Positions 54,501 through 64,000 of a stretch of 64,000 bases of DNA are shown piece after piece; the first letter of the stretch is position 1, and each line of letters starts with the position of its first letter. The stretch comes from Ascochyta rabiei (taxonomy: Eukaryota; Ascomycota; Dothideomycetes; Pleosporales; Didymellaceae), in contig NC_082406.1 in the NCBI RefSeq assembly GCF_004011695.2, positions 1,550,001-1,614,000 of the forward strand, written 5' to 3'. The notes beneath the pieces are model-generated. The model saw only the letters and a program-made list of their open reading frames with translations. It did not search any database and was not told the origin of the DNA. Position numbers and translations under genes: made by a program.

Positions 54501-57114
54501 TACAATTGAGACTCGCGATTCTTTAGTCTGTGCGCCTCATCGACGGCGAGGAACTGCCATTTGATACTCGACAGAAACTGCCAATCCGCAAGAACATATT
54601 CGTATGTCGTCAACAAGACGTTGAATTTGATTTTCCTGGGATTGCCATCGACGAGAAGTTCTTTGTCTCGAATGATGCTTCGTGCATCTTCTCTGCCTGT
54701 GTAGATGACATAGTTGATGTCGGGTGTCCAGTTGTTGAAGGTATCAGCCCAGGCCGGCATTGTCGAAAGAGGCACGACGCAGATGAACGGCCCGTCTTGA
54801 CCCCGATCATGGCGCAGCCAGTTCATGAATGAGACGGTCTGCACAGTCTTGCCGAGACCCATCTCGTCAGCTAGGATGACATTGGTTCCCCTACACCAGT
54901 TGTGTGCAAGGAAGTTCACGCCTTGCAACTGGAAAGGTCTCAAACGGCCGAACTTGATATAATCAGGCTGGTCGTCGAGTTTCACGAACTTCCGTCTTGT
55001 CTTTATGTTCGACTCACTCAAGTCGGACAAGGGACGATTCGAGGAGCGGTCGAGGAAACGGTCGATCTCGATCTGCGAAAGACGGCTGACCAGGGAAGCA
55101 GGCTCCCATGTGCAGAACTCGTATGTCAGACCTTTCCCTAATACCAGTTTAGCTATGTTCGAGCAAAGGTAGCAAACACGGGACCACTTACACTTGACGA
55201 AATACTCCGTCTCATCTTCACCATCTTGTGAATCAATGACACGTTCGACGACTTGGAAGTCAAGCTGGCTTTGACGCTCAGTCTCACGGGCAACCATGTG
55301 CTGCTCGTACTCCTCAGGCTCTTGCTTCCTTCGGTAGGTAGCGTACATGTCAGCCATGACGGGACCTTTGAAGTAGTTATCCAGCTTCCGAAAGCCTTTA
55401 TATGAGGCTGCTGTCCGGTAATCTTCCCATGTAGAGTGATAATGTGCTTTGTCTTGCCATTTGATAAGGTACTCGAAGTCCTTCTTCTCGGCGTACGAGG
55501 GGTCGACTTCTGTTCCCTCTGGTGGGCGATGATCGAGCACCTTGTCGATGATGGGACCGGTCTCTTCAGGCACATTGGCCCAATAGGCGGGTGTGTTCTC
55601 ATCTTCAGATTCTAGGAAGGAATCTTCATCCTCTTCTTCGTTGTAATTGGTAGCTTGTGCAGTGCGCCGCGAGGAGAAGCGGACCTCCGCTTGTGACGGG
55701 GGCAGCGATCCTTGGGCCACGAGCAGTTGCCGTCGTCGGTCCTTCTTGCTGGGCATGCTACGACGAGGGCCAACGTAGCCATCAGAGTCAGACTCAGAGT
55801 CTGCTGATCGAAAGACGGGTGTGGGTTGCTTAGACGCTATGACGATGGATCAGTACTACTTGGGATGAAAACTGATGGAAGACACACCTTTGCGCGAGGC
55901 TGTGCGCTGTCGCTTGCGAGGCATATCAGAGCCAGATTCATCCTCTTCATCGCTGCTATCGACCTAAAACTTATAAGCATCATCTCCTTGGCTCCTCGAA
56001 GGGTAGCTTACGACTCGACGATGAGGCCTGGCGCGACCCTGGGTTGCAATTAGCTCACGAACATGGCAGAGGGTCGTGTCACGCACGCTACGACGCAGGC
56101 CATACAGCTCGGGATTCTGTGTGATGTAGTCATCTCCTTCTGGGCTTGCCTTCCGTTTCGACGGTCTGCTGGACTCTTGAGAGGCTGAGCTGCGGGCGTC
56201 GTCGCTCTCTGCCTGCTCCGGCGGCGGTGATTCAGAGTCGTAGTCGCCGTCTGCCTCACCTTCCGCATCGACATCATCAGAGGAATCCGAGTCTTGCGCC
56301 ATCTCCACATCTTCCTCGTCGTCGTCCTCGCCAGGTGCATCGGCATCAGAGGCTGGCTCCGATGCGGCAGCTTCGTGGGCGTTGGAGATATCGCTGTCAC
56401 TATGGGGCGCCAGACCGTTTGTCATTGTTGTGTCGGCCGCGTACGGAGACCCATGGCCGTTTGTGAGTGGGAGAGAGACCACATGGCCCGGTGAAGTGGG
56501 CATCATGATGGACGTAGCTGTGAGAGATGGTCAGCGTGATATCTCGAGACGCGCACGGATCCAGCGGGCGAGAGCGGGTGCGTTGGATAGAGCAGAAATA
56601 CGCGACTCAAATGGACCAGAAAGCAGCCAGGGACCGAGGGAAGGGCTTCATCAATGCAGGTCTGATGGAATGGGTCGATCGCTGATGACCGAGTGATGAA
56701 TGGTAGGCGGCTGAGCGGCGGGGCTCTGTGGAAGGGCGGAGCGAGTAGAATGGGCGAGAGAGGGCGCGCTGAAGCGATCGAAGCGTCGTGTGCGTCCGTA
56801 CGAGGTGTCTTGGGCGCGTTCGCGCATGCACCGACATGGATTCGTGATGGGATTGATGGACTTGGGCGAGGCCGGCGACGCGCGAAAGAAGGGCGCGTTT
56901 GCAAGTGCTAGGCTCGCAGACAAAAACAACAGAGGGCCAGGTACTCACAGTCCATGACGAAGCTGCCCTCGGGCTGGGTGGCCGGGGTGGGCGCTTGGTG
57001 TGATTGAGGTATGGGGTAGTGTGTGAGGATATCGAAGTCGGATTCCAGGGCTTGGGCTTGGGGCACGACGGCACGACTCCAGCCGAAGAGCAGGCGCGCT
57101 AGCGCCGCAGCCAT
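51513..57114 (-). CDS. CHD1: ATP-dependent chromatin remodeller Chd1
   Basis: Exons 57114..56949, 56517..56087, 56038..56012 (27 nt), 55963..55888, 55836..55192, 55137..51711 and 51660..51513 give 1639 aa. Exon 1 is inferred from a GTGAGT donor, a CTCACAG acceptor and frame; if absent the start is MMPTSP at 56506 (1580 aa). Acidic N-terminus; tandem chromodomains (EYLIKWQDKAHYHSTWE and EYFVKWKGLTYEFCTWEPA, the latter created by a 54-nt in-frame intron); SNF2 ATPase with LADEMGLGKT, DEAHRLKN and LLITGTPIQNTLGEL; helicase C with VLIFSQMVHMLDIL and STRAGGLGINL...RAHRIGQ; a SANT/SLIDE-type region; and the C-terminal DUF4208 helical domain (FVERKMRPVRDNLSRLKKATAK...LWNYMVNNHWP). Chd1 spaces nucleosomes over transcribed genes. 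Confidence 0.94.
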
Positions 57115-57497
57115 CCACCATCCACCGGCAGCCACCCAGTGGCTTCCCAGCGGCCAATGAGCGGAGGGGACTTTTGCTGACTGCCCCAGCGACTGTTTGT
57201 CGTGCAACGTCACAGGAAGAAAGCCCTGCGAATCTCTCCACGGTTCACGGCTCACGGTTCAAGGTTCACGGTTCCTCTTGCGCCTCCTCCGCTCTTGCAC
57301 CTGTCGCAGTGTTGTTGCTGTTGTCTGCATTCGGTCCCTCGTGTTTGTCTGGCGTGCAGCGCACAACTCGTCCTCTGCCCAAACCCTCGTCTCGCGCTGG
57401 CACACTCCAAGGCCAAAATTCACCACCCCGCCCAACACCGTTTTTCGACATTCGTTGACGCCGCGTCCGCTCGCCGTCAACCACCCCCATCGCAACC
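57115..57497. promoter_or_regulatory. Shared CHD1/RLI1 divergent promoter region
   Basis: About 380 bp between the start codons. Contains a degenerate TTCACGG(C/T)T repeat (about 57239-57274: CGGTTCACGGCTCACGGTTCAAGG...). No gene seen. Confidence 0.55.
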
Positions 57498-59535
57498 ATG
57501 TCGGACAAGCTCACCCGGTATGTCGAGCCCGTCCACACCACGACGTCCATTTTGACTGACTGACGACAGTATCGCCATCATCAACTCGGACAAGGTACCC
57601 CGCGCTGCCCCTCCACACACAAAAATTTGGCATGGCTAACATGAGCATGTTCGTGACGACAGTGCAAGCCGAAGGTGAGCGTCAGACCCCCGCGCTTCTC
57701 GTCCGTGCACTAACATACGGCAGAAATGCAGGCAAGAATGCAAGAAGTCGTGTCCCGTAGTCCGCACGGGCAAGCTGTGCATCGAAGTCACCCCGGAGTC
57801 CAAGATCGCCTTCATCTCGGAGCGCCTGTGCATCGGTTGCGGTATCTGCCCAAAGAAATGTCCCTTCGACGCCATCAACATCATCAATTTGCCCACCAAC
57901 CTCGAGACCCAGGTCACCCATCGATACTCGGCGAACAGCTTCAAGCTGCACAGGCTGCCCATGCCCCGTCCCGGACAGGTCCTCGGTCTTGTCGGAACAA
58001 ACGGTATTGGCAAGAGTACTGCACTGAAGATTCTCAGTGGCAAGCTCAAGCCTAACTTGGGACGCTTCGACAACCCACCCGACTGGGAGGAGATCCTGAA
58101 GTACTTCCGTGGGTCTGAGCTGCAGAGTGAGTACACCAAGGTGGTATACTGCCTGTAATCGTACTGACGACCTGCAGACTACTTCACCAAGATCCTCGAA
58201 GACAACTTGAAGGCTGTCGTCAAACCCCAGTATGTCGACCAGATCCCCAAGGCCATCAAGGGGCCAGAGAGAGCTGTTGGAAAGCTCATCGGTGCGCGCG
58301 CGCAGATGGACAATCTGGACGACATGATCGACGAGCTCGAGCTCAGGCACATCTTCGACCGCGAGGTCAACCTGCTCTCTGGCGGAGAATTGCAGCGTTT
58401 CGCTATTGCCCTTGTCTGTGTACAAAAGGCCGATGTCTACATGTTCGACGAGCCTTCTTCGTTCTTGGATGTCAAGCAGCGTCTTGCTGCTGCTCGCAAG
58501 ATTCGTAGCCTGCTCCGCCCTGACGACTACGTTATCTGCGTCGAGCACGATTTGTCCGTTCTTGACTACCTTTCCGACTTCATCTGCGTTCTTTACGGAA
58601 AGCCTGCCGTTTATGGTGTTGTCACGCTCCCAGCATCCGTCCGTGAAGGCATCAACATCTTCCTTGACGGTAACATCCCTACCGAGAATTTGCGTTTCCG
58701 CGAGGAATCGCTCCAGTTCCGCATTGGTGAGGCTGGCGATGACGAGTTCATGATCGATCACAACCACGACTACAGCTACCCGAAAATGTCCAGGACCCAG
58801 GGCAACTTCAAGCTGAACATTGAAGCTGGACAGTTCAACGACTCCGAGATCATCGTTATGATGGGTGAGAACGGTACTGGAAAAACCACCTTCTGTAAGA
58901 TGCTTGCCGGTGCTCTGCAGCCTGATGGCACAACCAAGATTCCCAAGATGAGTATTTCTATGAAGCCTCAGACAATCACGCCCAAGTTCCAGGGTACCGT
59001 CCGCCAGCTGTTCTTTAAGAAGATCAAGGCTGCTTTCTTGAGCCCTCAGTTCCAGACTGATGTCTACAAGCCGCTCAAGATGGACGACTTCGTGGACCAG
59101 GAAGTTCAGAACCTGTCGGGTGGTGAATTGCAGCGTGTCGCCATTGTCCTCGCTTTGGGTATTCCCGCCGACATCTATTTGATCGACGAGCCCAGTGCTT
59201 ACCTCGACTCCGAGCAGCGTATCATCGCTGCTCGTGTCATCAAGCGATTCATTATGCACGCTAAGAAGACTGCCTTCGTCGTCGAGCACGATTTCGTCAT
59301 GGCCACCTACCTTGCCGACCGTGTCATTGTGTTCGACGGTCAGCCCGCCGTCAACGCTCGCGCCCGCGCCCCTGAATCCCTCCTCTCTGGATGCAATTCC
59401 TTCTTGAAGAACCTGGACGTTACCTTCCGTCGTGACCCCAACTCATACCGCCCTCGTATCAACAAGTACAACTCTCAGCTTGATCAAGAACAAAAACTGA
59501 GCGGAAATTACTTCTTCTTGGAGGACGATTCTTGA
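57498..59535 (+). CDS. RLI1: ABC protein Rli1/ABCE1, ribosome recycling factor
   Basis: Exons 57498..57517, 57570..57594, 57663..57674 (12 nt, encoding CKPK), 57724..58126 and 58178..59535 give 605 aa. The N-terminus has two 4Fe-4S ferredoxin-like motifs: [24 protein letters not shown] and [17 protein letters not shown], with all eight Cys. NBD1: [12 protein letters not shown] (Walker A), [12 protein letters not shown] and [14 protein letters not shown]2: [21 protein letters not shown] and [11 protein letters not shown]. The hinge motif and C-terminal [10 protein letters not shown] fit the family. Rli1 splits post-termination ribosomes with Dom34/eRF1 and binds initiation factors; its Fe-S clusters make it essential for translation. 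The 12-nt exon carries two Fe-S-region Lys and one Cys. Confidence 0.96.
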
Positions 59536-59943
59536 AGTTGTTCATGACCAAAAGTGCCACGCCCACCTCCAGCGCCGCCCTCACGGGCATGCGGCGTTCG
59601 GGGGCACCAAAAGGGGAAACAAGAAGCGAGGCCTGAGGTCGTGCTCGAGCTCCTTGGATGACGAGCTTGAGTCTGACGAGGTAGACGAAGAGGATAAACG
59701 ATGTTGGTGGCGGTCGACCTCCTGCGCTGTTTGATCAAACAAGAAATGTATGAACATAGTCAAGCAGCCCGGGTCAAGCTAGGTGTCCGCCATCGTCTCT
59801 AACCAAGCCAGACAGTATGAGGAACCTGTGTGTGCGAACTCTGCTTTACAGGTCCAGTAGGTGTAGACAGATAACTTACTATACCCAGACAAACGAATGA
59901 TGTGCTCAAACTTACCAACTGCCACATCAATTGTGAATTAACA
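59536..59943. other. Intergenic region between convergent genes
   Basis: 3' flanks of RLI1 and of the leftward F-box-like gene. Nothing recognised. Confidence 0.6.
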
Positions 59944-60588
59944 TTACAGATTCAGCCTCTCCAGAACGCCACCGAGTTCCTCTCTCATCTCCACTTCCAC
60001 CATCCCCGGTCCTAAAACCTCCCCAACCCTAAATTCTACTCCTGTCTCTCTCAATACCTCTAAAGGCCTCAACAACGCTTCCATCTCGCACTTCACACTC
60101 CACTCATGGTTCCAACTCACTCTTCTCATCGACACAACCATCACCTCCAGCTCCTTTGCCTCATCCCTCAGCAACCGTACATGCTCCTCTAACCAGTGCG
60201 CGGACATTTGCTTGACCGTGATTGAAGCAGTAGAAGGGTCCGTAGCACTAGCCTTCATCGTGCCGGGAAGGAGCAGCAGTTCGATTCTCCTTGCTTTGCG
60301 CAAGACGAGTAGGGAGCCGGGGCTGATGGGCGAGAAGTGGGTTGTGAAAGATTGGGCGACGAAGCGGAAGGTGCAGCGAGAGAAGTAGTAGGTTGAGAGT
60401 TCTTCGAATAGCATGCGGTTCGTTAGGAGGAGGCTTGTTGGCGGCCCGCGGGTGTCGATTGAGGTTATTGGTGAAGGACTTGGGTAGGGATAGCTGAGTG
60501 GTGAGGAGAGGCAGAGCTGGTCGTATATTGCGTAGCGGAGCTCAATGGGGAGACAAAGTAATGGTGCTACTGGGCATGAAGTTGCCAT
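59944..60588 (-). CDS. F-box-like (LPxEL) hypothetical protein, 214 aa
   Basis: Single exon from ATG 60588. The N-terminus has LCLPIELRYAIYDQLCLSSP, the LPxELRxxIYxxL signature of fungal F-box-like proteins, then TSLLLTNRMLFEELSTYYFSRCTFRFV, as usual in that family. The C-terminal half is charged and helical (EEHVRLLRDEAKELEVM; EVEMREELGGVLERLNL). It is shorter than and clearly different from the pair at 43.9-46.6 kb. Function unknown. Confidence 0.7.
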   Translation of the reverse strand: MATSCPVAPLLCLPIELRYAIYDQLCLSSPLSYPYPSPSPITSIDTRGPPTSLLLTNRMLFEELSTYYFSRCTFRFVAQSFTTHFSPISPGSLLVLRKARRIELLLLPGTMKASATDPSTASITVKQMSAHWLEEHVRLLRDEAKELEVMVVSMRRVSWNHEWSVKCEMEALLRPLEVLRETGVEFRVGEVLGPGMVEVEMREELGGVLERLNL

Positions 60589-60884
60589 TTTTGGGGTTCG
60601 TAGTAGTGGGTTTGAGGGTGGTCAGGTCAATGATGCAGACTGATGATACAACAACGATAATGTAATTCTCGGTATGTGATTGAACACTGCTGATGCCCAG
60701 TTATATTGCGGGGAGATCAAAGCAAGTGGTTTAGCAGATGCACGGATGATGTGCAAAGTAAACTTTATCGTGACAGTACGTTGAGTCTCCAGCGCATGTG
60801 TTGCGGTTCGACAGGACCCTGAATGGAGTGGGGCGTTGACGGCAATGACGTGCATACCGTTAAACCAGCCAGTCGGTGCCATCT

Positions 60885-61950
60885 TCAATGCAGCACGTCG
60901 AAATGCTTGTTTATCTGCGTATTCGCTACTTGCATGGCGCAGATAGGACACTCCACGAGCGTCTTTTTCTCGACAACAAGCACATCGTCGTCGCCCTCCT
61001 CGCCATTGGCGTCCGCTCGTGACCGTTTCTGGCCTGCGCTGGATATTGACGACTTCACAACATCCCCAACCACCACCTTAGAAGGAGTTTCATCCCCTTT
61101 GTCGAGAGCGACAAGCTTATCAGAGGTTTCACCCTCGGTGCTAGCATCCTTTCCCTTCGATGTCATGACCCAATCGTCGAGCTTGTTCTTCTGTCTTCCT
61201 GCTCTCTCCTTGCTGCTTAGATTTTGCAACTGCTTCTTCGTAAGCTTGGGCTCACTGATCTTTGTGTAAGTCCCTCCGCATTCGGCATCATGTCGCGACC
61301 ACCAGGTATCGCCTTTCCCAGGTGGTCGGTTCATGCTACGCTTCACCTGGCCGAAGAACGGTGGCTGCGATTTGCATGGCCCGTTGCACTGCCAGACATG
61401 TGTTCGGTAGCTATCCACTTCGTCGTGGAACGTGTGGTAGATGGTAACCTCATAGTTGCCGTGATTGTTAATCGCGTCCGCAAGCAGCTGAAACCCGGCT
61501 CCATGTCCCGTTCCATCGTCACCCCGCGAATGTTTCCACGACGTGGTGATGAAGAAATAGGCATGTATAGCTTCGTGCAGTAGCGTGTTGATTATATCAG
61601 AACGTGGACGGTACTGCAACAAAGGAGTGCTCAGCTTCAGACGGATGCGGGTGAAGTGATTGGTTGAAGGATCCTTCGAAAGTTCGCAGATGCCAGCACA
61701 TCTATATTTAAAGTTAGCATATGTTTTGCATGTGAATCTGGATGCACGTGGGCCGGCCCGGAGACCCTGCTCCAGACATGTTTCGGTGAGACAGTCCCAG
61801 ATGGCAACCCAGCGCAACACATGGAAGCAACGCTTACAAGGTCAATCGTGGCGACCAGATCACCTCGACACGCGGCACCAGCAGATTCCTGAAATACAAT
61901 TTGTCAAAGTACTCGAAGAGCTCGAGGACATCGACAAACGGCTCTCCATC
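60885..61950 (-). CDS. SprT-like zinc protease (Spartan/Wss1 family), 5' end missing
   Basis: Exon 61950..61838, a 136-nt intron (GTAAGC...TGCTAAC...AATATAG), then exon 61701..60885. The frame is open from 61950 with TAA immediately upstream and no ATG in frame. It reads EPFVDVLELFEYFDKLYFRNLLVPRVEVIWSPRLTLCAGICELSKDP..., the start of the SprT domain, then TLLHEAIHAYFFI (HExxH with catalytic Glu), a third-ligand region TGHGAGF, and a Cys4-type zinc site (CNGPC...C). The C-terminal ubiquitin-binding UBZ-like finger is CPICAMQVANTQINKHFDVLH. Spartan proteases degrade DNA-protein crosslinks. The missing N-terminus abuts the Helitron at 61986, which probably displaced the first exon and promoter. 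Confidence 0.82.
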
Positions 61951-62220
61951 TTATATATATCTTATATATAAACAGGTTAAAGTGATCTCCCCAACAAAGC
62001 CCCTGTAAGCCCTGAAATAAGTGCCAGATAGCTGATAAAACTCGCCGCTACCTGCCTATCTGCTTGAGACAAATTAATCAGCCCTGTAGCGGGCGCAGCA
62101 GACGTGTAAAGTTGTCGTTTTCTGGCCGTGCACCCTCTAGCGTCAACTCTCAGCTATACTGACGTCCTACACCGCCCGTAGCGGCCCTATATTGTTCCGG
62201 TAATCTGCTCCTGTAAACTC

Positions 62221-62238
62221 CTGTAAAAAGCTTTACAG
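62221..62238. repeat. Short inverted repeat in the Helitron leader
   Basis: CTGTAAA, four bases, TTTACAG: a perfect 7-bp stem, lying in a 55-bp cluster of CCTGTA/TACAGG motifs. Confidence 0.7.
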
Positions 62239-62469
62239 GTCCTGTACAGGCTCGCTACAGGTTCGTATGGCCCGTCCACGGCGTGTTCTAGCCCCCCCCC
62301 CCTCCAGTCTTTTCCCTAGCCGTCAGCCAGCCATCATCCCAAGTATTTTGCAGCAGCTGTAGGACCTATCTCCCATCTGCTAACTTCCGCCGCAACCGGA
62401 TAGGGGGCGTCTACCAGCCATGTAGCAACTGCAGTGCTGTAACTACTACCTCCCCCTCTCTCTGATTAC

Positions 62470-64000
62470 GCTTACAGTCAGTAGACGTCCCGTGCAGGCC
62501 GCCGGCGACGCCGTCTCTCTACACCTCCACGTCCATCAAGCCCCCAGAGGGACCGCCTAACTGCCTCCCAGCCAGCGCCCAGTGCTAGCGCCCCTGAACA
62601 GGCCTCACGCCGTGAGGGCAGTGCCAGTAATACTCCTAATAACCCGGCTGCTGCTGCTGCTCCAGCTGCTGCCCCTAGCTCCCAGTATAGTGATAACCCG
62701 TTTGACGACCTGCCCGAGACAGTCCTTGTAGGGCTCCAACAGGACACCACCCCGCTCCTGCGACGTCGTCCTGATGGTGTATACTACGATATTGGCAGCA
62801 TGCAGGTGCCCTGTTCAGCCTGCGGCGCCTTACACTGGATAGATGAGCGGAAGAGCACTACCTCTGTAACAGACCCGCGATTTACTCTCTGCTGCCTGGA
62901 CGGCGAGGTCGACCTGCCAGCCCTCACACCGCTGCCGTCGTACCTGTATCAGCTACTCAACACGAATACTCTAGCAGCGCGGCACTTCCGTAAGGAGCTA
63001 CGGGCCTACAACGCTGCCTTTGCGTTTACCTCGGTAGACTGTACACCTACCAGCTGTGGGGCGCAGGGCCCTGGCGTGCAGGTGTTTCAGATCCACGGGG
63101 CCCTATACCACCGCAGCGGCCCTGTAGAGGTTCTCAAGGGAAGCCTGCCGCAGTACGCTTAGCTATACTTTTACGACCCACAGTACGCTGCCAACGCCCG
63201 CCACCAGCGGAACAGCCACTTACAGCTCCAGATTCTCTAAGATCTAACGGCAATGCTATATGAGATCAATAACCCATATATATCTATATACCGCACGGCC
63301 CAGGATCGGCTCAACAGTAGCGCTGCAGACGCCCGCGTCATACTAACCAGCAGGCTTACACTAGCCCTAGAGACTGGGCAGGACCGCCGCAGGGAGAACG
63401 TACCTACTAGCGATGAGCTAGGCCTAGTGATACCTGACGCAGCAGGTGCAGAGACGTCCCGTCCCATCGTCCTAGCGGCCCGTAACTCCAGCGCCCTGTT
63501 TACTATCAGCGCCGCCCACCCATCTTACATGCCGCTACACTACGTACTGATGTTTCCCCACGGGGATTCTGGGTGGCGGCCGGGGCTAACGCTCCGTAAC
63601 CAGGACGGATCCCGTCTGCAGACGTCGCTGACCCAGCAAACCTACTATCGATACTATCTACACCCCCGCCCTGGGCAGACTACAAATCCGTTCCGCTTCT
63701 ACAGGCTGTTTCAGCAGTACGTTGTGGATATCTGGGCTATCTGCGACCAGGCCCGGCTGGCCTGGATCCGAGCAAACCAGGCACAGCTGCGGGCAGACCT
63801 GTATAGCGGTGTTGCTGATGCCGTTATGGGCAACAACGACGCCCAGGCAGGCCCTGTTGGACGCCGCGTTGTCCTGCCGTCGTCCTATCTAGGCAGCTCA
63901 CGATTTGTCAGCCAGTGCTATCAGGACTCTATGGCTATCGTCCGTCGATATGGCCGCCCTACCCTGTTTATCACTTTTACAGCTAGCCCATACTGGCCAG
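62470..64000 (+). pseudogene. Helitron helicase-like N-terminal protein, two in-frame stops, incomplete
   Basis: One continuous frame carries a Pro/Ala/Ser-rich N-terminus, then MQVPCSACGALHWIDERK...LCCLDGEVDLP, the CxxCGALHWxxE...CC zinc-finger-like opening of fungal Helitron proteins. Further on are PLHYVLMFPHGDSGWRPGL, then LRADLYSGVADAV, VGRRVVLPSSYLGSSRFVSQCYQDSMAIVRRYGRPTLFITFTASPYWP, the Helitron_like_N (helitron helicase-like) domain. The HUH motif should follow outside the window. The frame is broken by TAG at 63160-63162 and TAA at 63238-63240. Both are one C-to-T change from Gln codons, as RIP would make. No frameshifts. Confidence 0.85.

Larger units (their letters stand above)
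61986..64000 (+). mobile_element. Helitron (rolling-circle DNA transposon), 5' part; continues past the window
   Basis: The Rep/helicase-type frame reads rightwards from about 62470 and leaves the window. A plausible 5' terminus is TC at 61986 after an A (Helitrons insert between A and T and begin with TC). The ~480-bp leader contains six copies of CCTGTA/TACAGG within 62207-62261, including a perfect 7-bp stem hairpin (62221-62227 with 62232-62238), plus two more copies at 62002 and 62083. The boundary is inferred, not proven, because the 3' end (CTRR and hairpin) is outside. Confidence 0.7.

Noticed and set aside
1..64000. CRISPR arrays, rRNA operons and bacterial-type operons
   Set aside because: The window is eukaryotic with spliced genes. 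All direct repeats are short tandem units without spacers, and no rRNA-like sequence was recognised.

Overview
The window is nuclear DNA of a filamentous ascomycete (Pezizomycotina; Dothideomycetes is my guess from general feel, not proven). Genes are dense and on both strands. They are split by short introns, mostly 45-75 nt, with GTAAGT/GTGAGT-type donors, CTAAC/CTGAC branch points and (C/T)AG acceptors. The gene set is typically fungal: DASH subunit Dad3, an Nrc2/Fpk1-type kinase, the vacuolar endopolyphosphatase Ppn1, GPI-type and secreted small proteins, and LPxEL 'F-box-like' proteins. All gene models were built by hand from splice sites and reading-frame continuity; names rest on recognised motifs, not on a database search.

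Layout, left to right. 0-7.4 kb: the 5' part of a monocarboxylate-transporter-like MFS gene, a mitochondrial conserved protein, and a La-motif RNA-binding protein whose C-terminal part is interrupted by in-frame stops. 7.4-9.8 kb: a long stretch without a recognisable gene. 9.8-18 kb: TAF10, mitochondrial uS19 (RSM19) divergent from MRE11, and a 1007-aa protein with an N-terminal eIF4E-binding-like motif. 18-25 kb: a region rich in short tandem repeats that carries an AGC kinase (Nrc2/Fpk1), DAD3 and mitochondrial uS5. 25-36.4 kb: TRM2, ARP3, a taspase-like asparaginase, an atypical SDR, a CHORD-CS protein, a glutaredoxin-like protein and an HpcH/HpaI aldolase. 36.5-41.5 kb: a secreted EGF-like cysteine-rich protein, a GPI-type serine/threonine-rich protein, and a kynurenine-formamidase-like hydrolase (BNA7). 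41.6-48 kb: stomatin-like protein 2, an F-box-like gene with a decayed relative next to it, and a beta-hydroxyacid dehydrogenase. 48-60 kb: PPN1, the chromatin remodeller CHD1, and RLI1/ABCE1. 60-64 kb: another F-box-like gene, a SPRTN/Spartan-type protease with no start codon, and at the right edge the 5' part of a Helitron that continues out of the window.

Most genes are housekeeping and no metabolic cluster is visible. Several are divergent pairs with short shared promoters: RSM19/MRE11, MRPS5/TRM2, CHORD/glutaredoxin-like, CHD1/RLI1 and SLP2/small ORF. DNA repair is represented by MRE11 and Spartan, mitochondrial translation by uS19m and uS5m, and gene expression by TAF10, CHD1, RLI1, Trm2 and the La and eIF4E-binding candidates.

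Points most worth a second look: nonsense codons in otherwise unbroken frames in three unrelated loci (the La gene, an F-box-like relative, the Helitron), most explicable as C-to-T changes; a Helitron boundary next to a Spartan gene that lost its 5' end; paired identical CACGTG sites upstream of the polyphosphatase gene; a 1-kb patch of eight different tandem repeats upstream of the kinase gene; and very small exons (12, 16, 23 and 27 nt) in RLI1, RSM19, ARP3 and CHD1.
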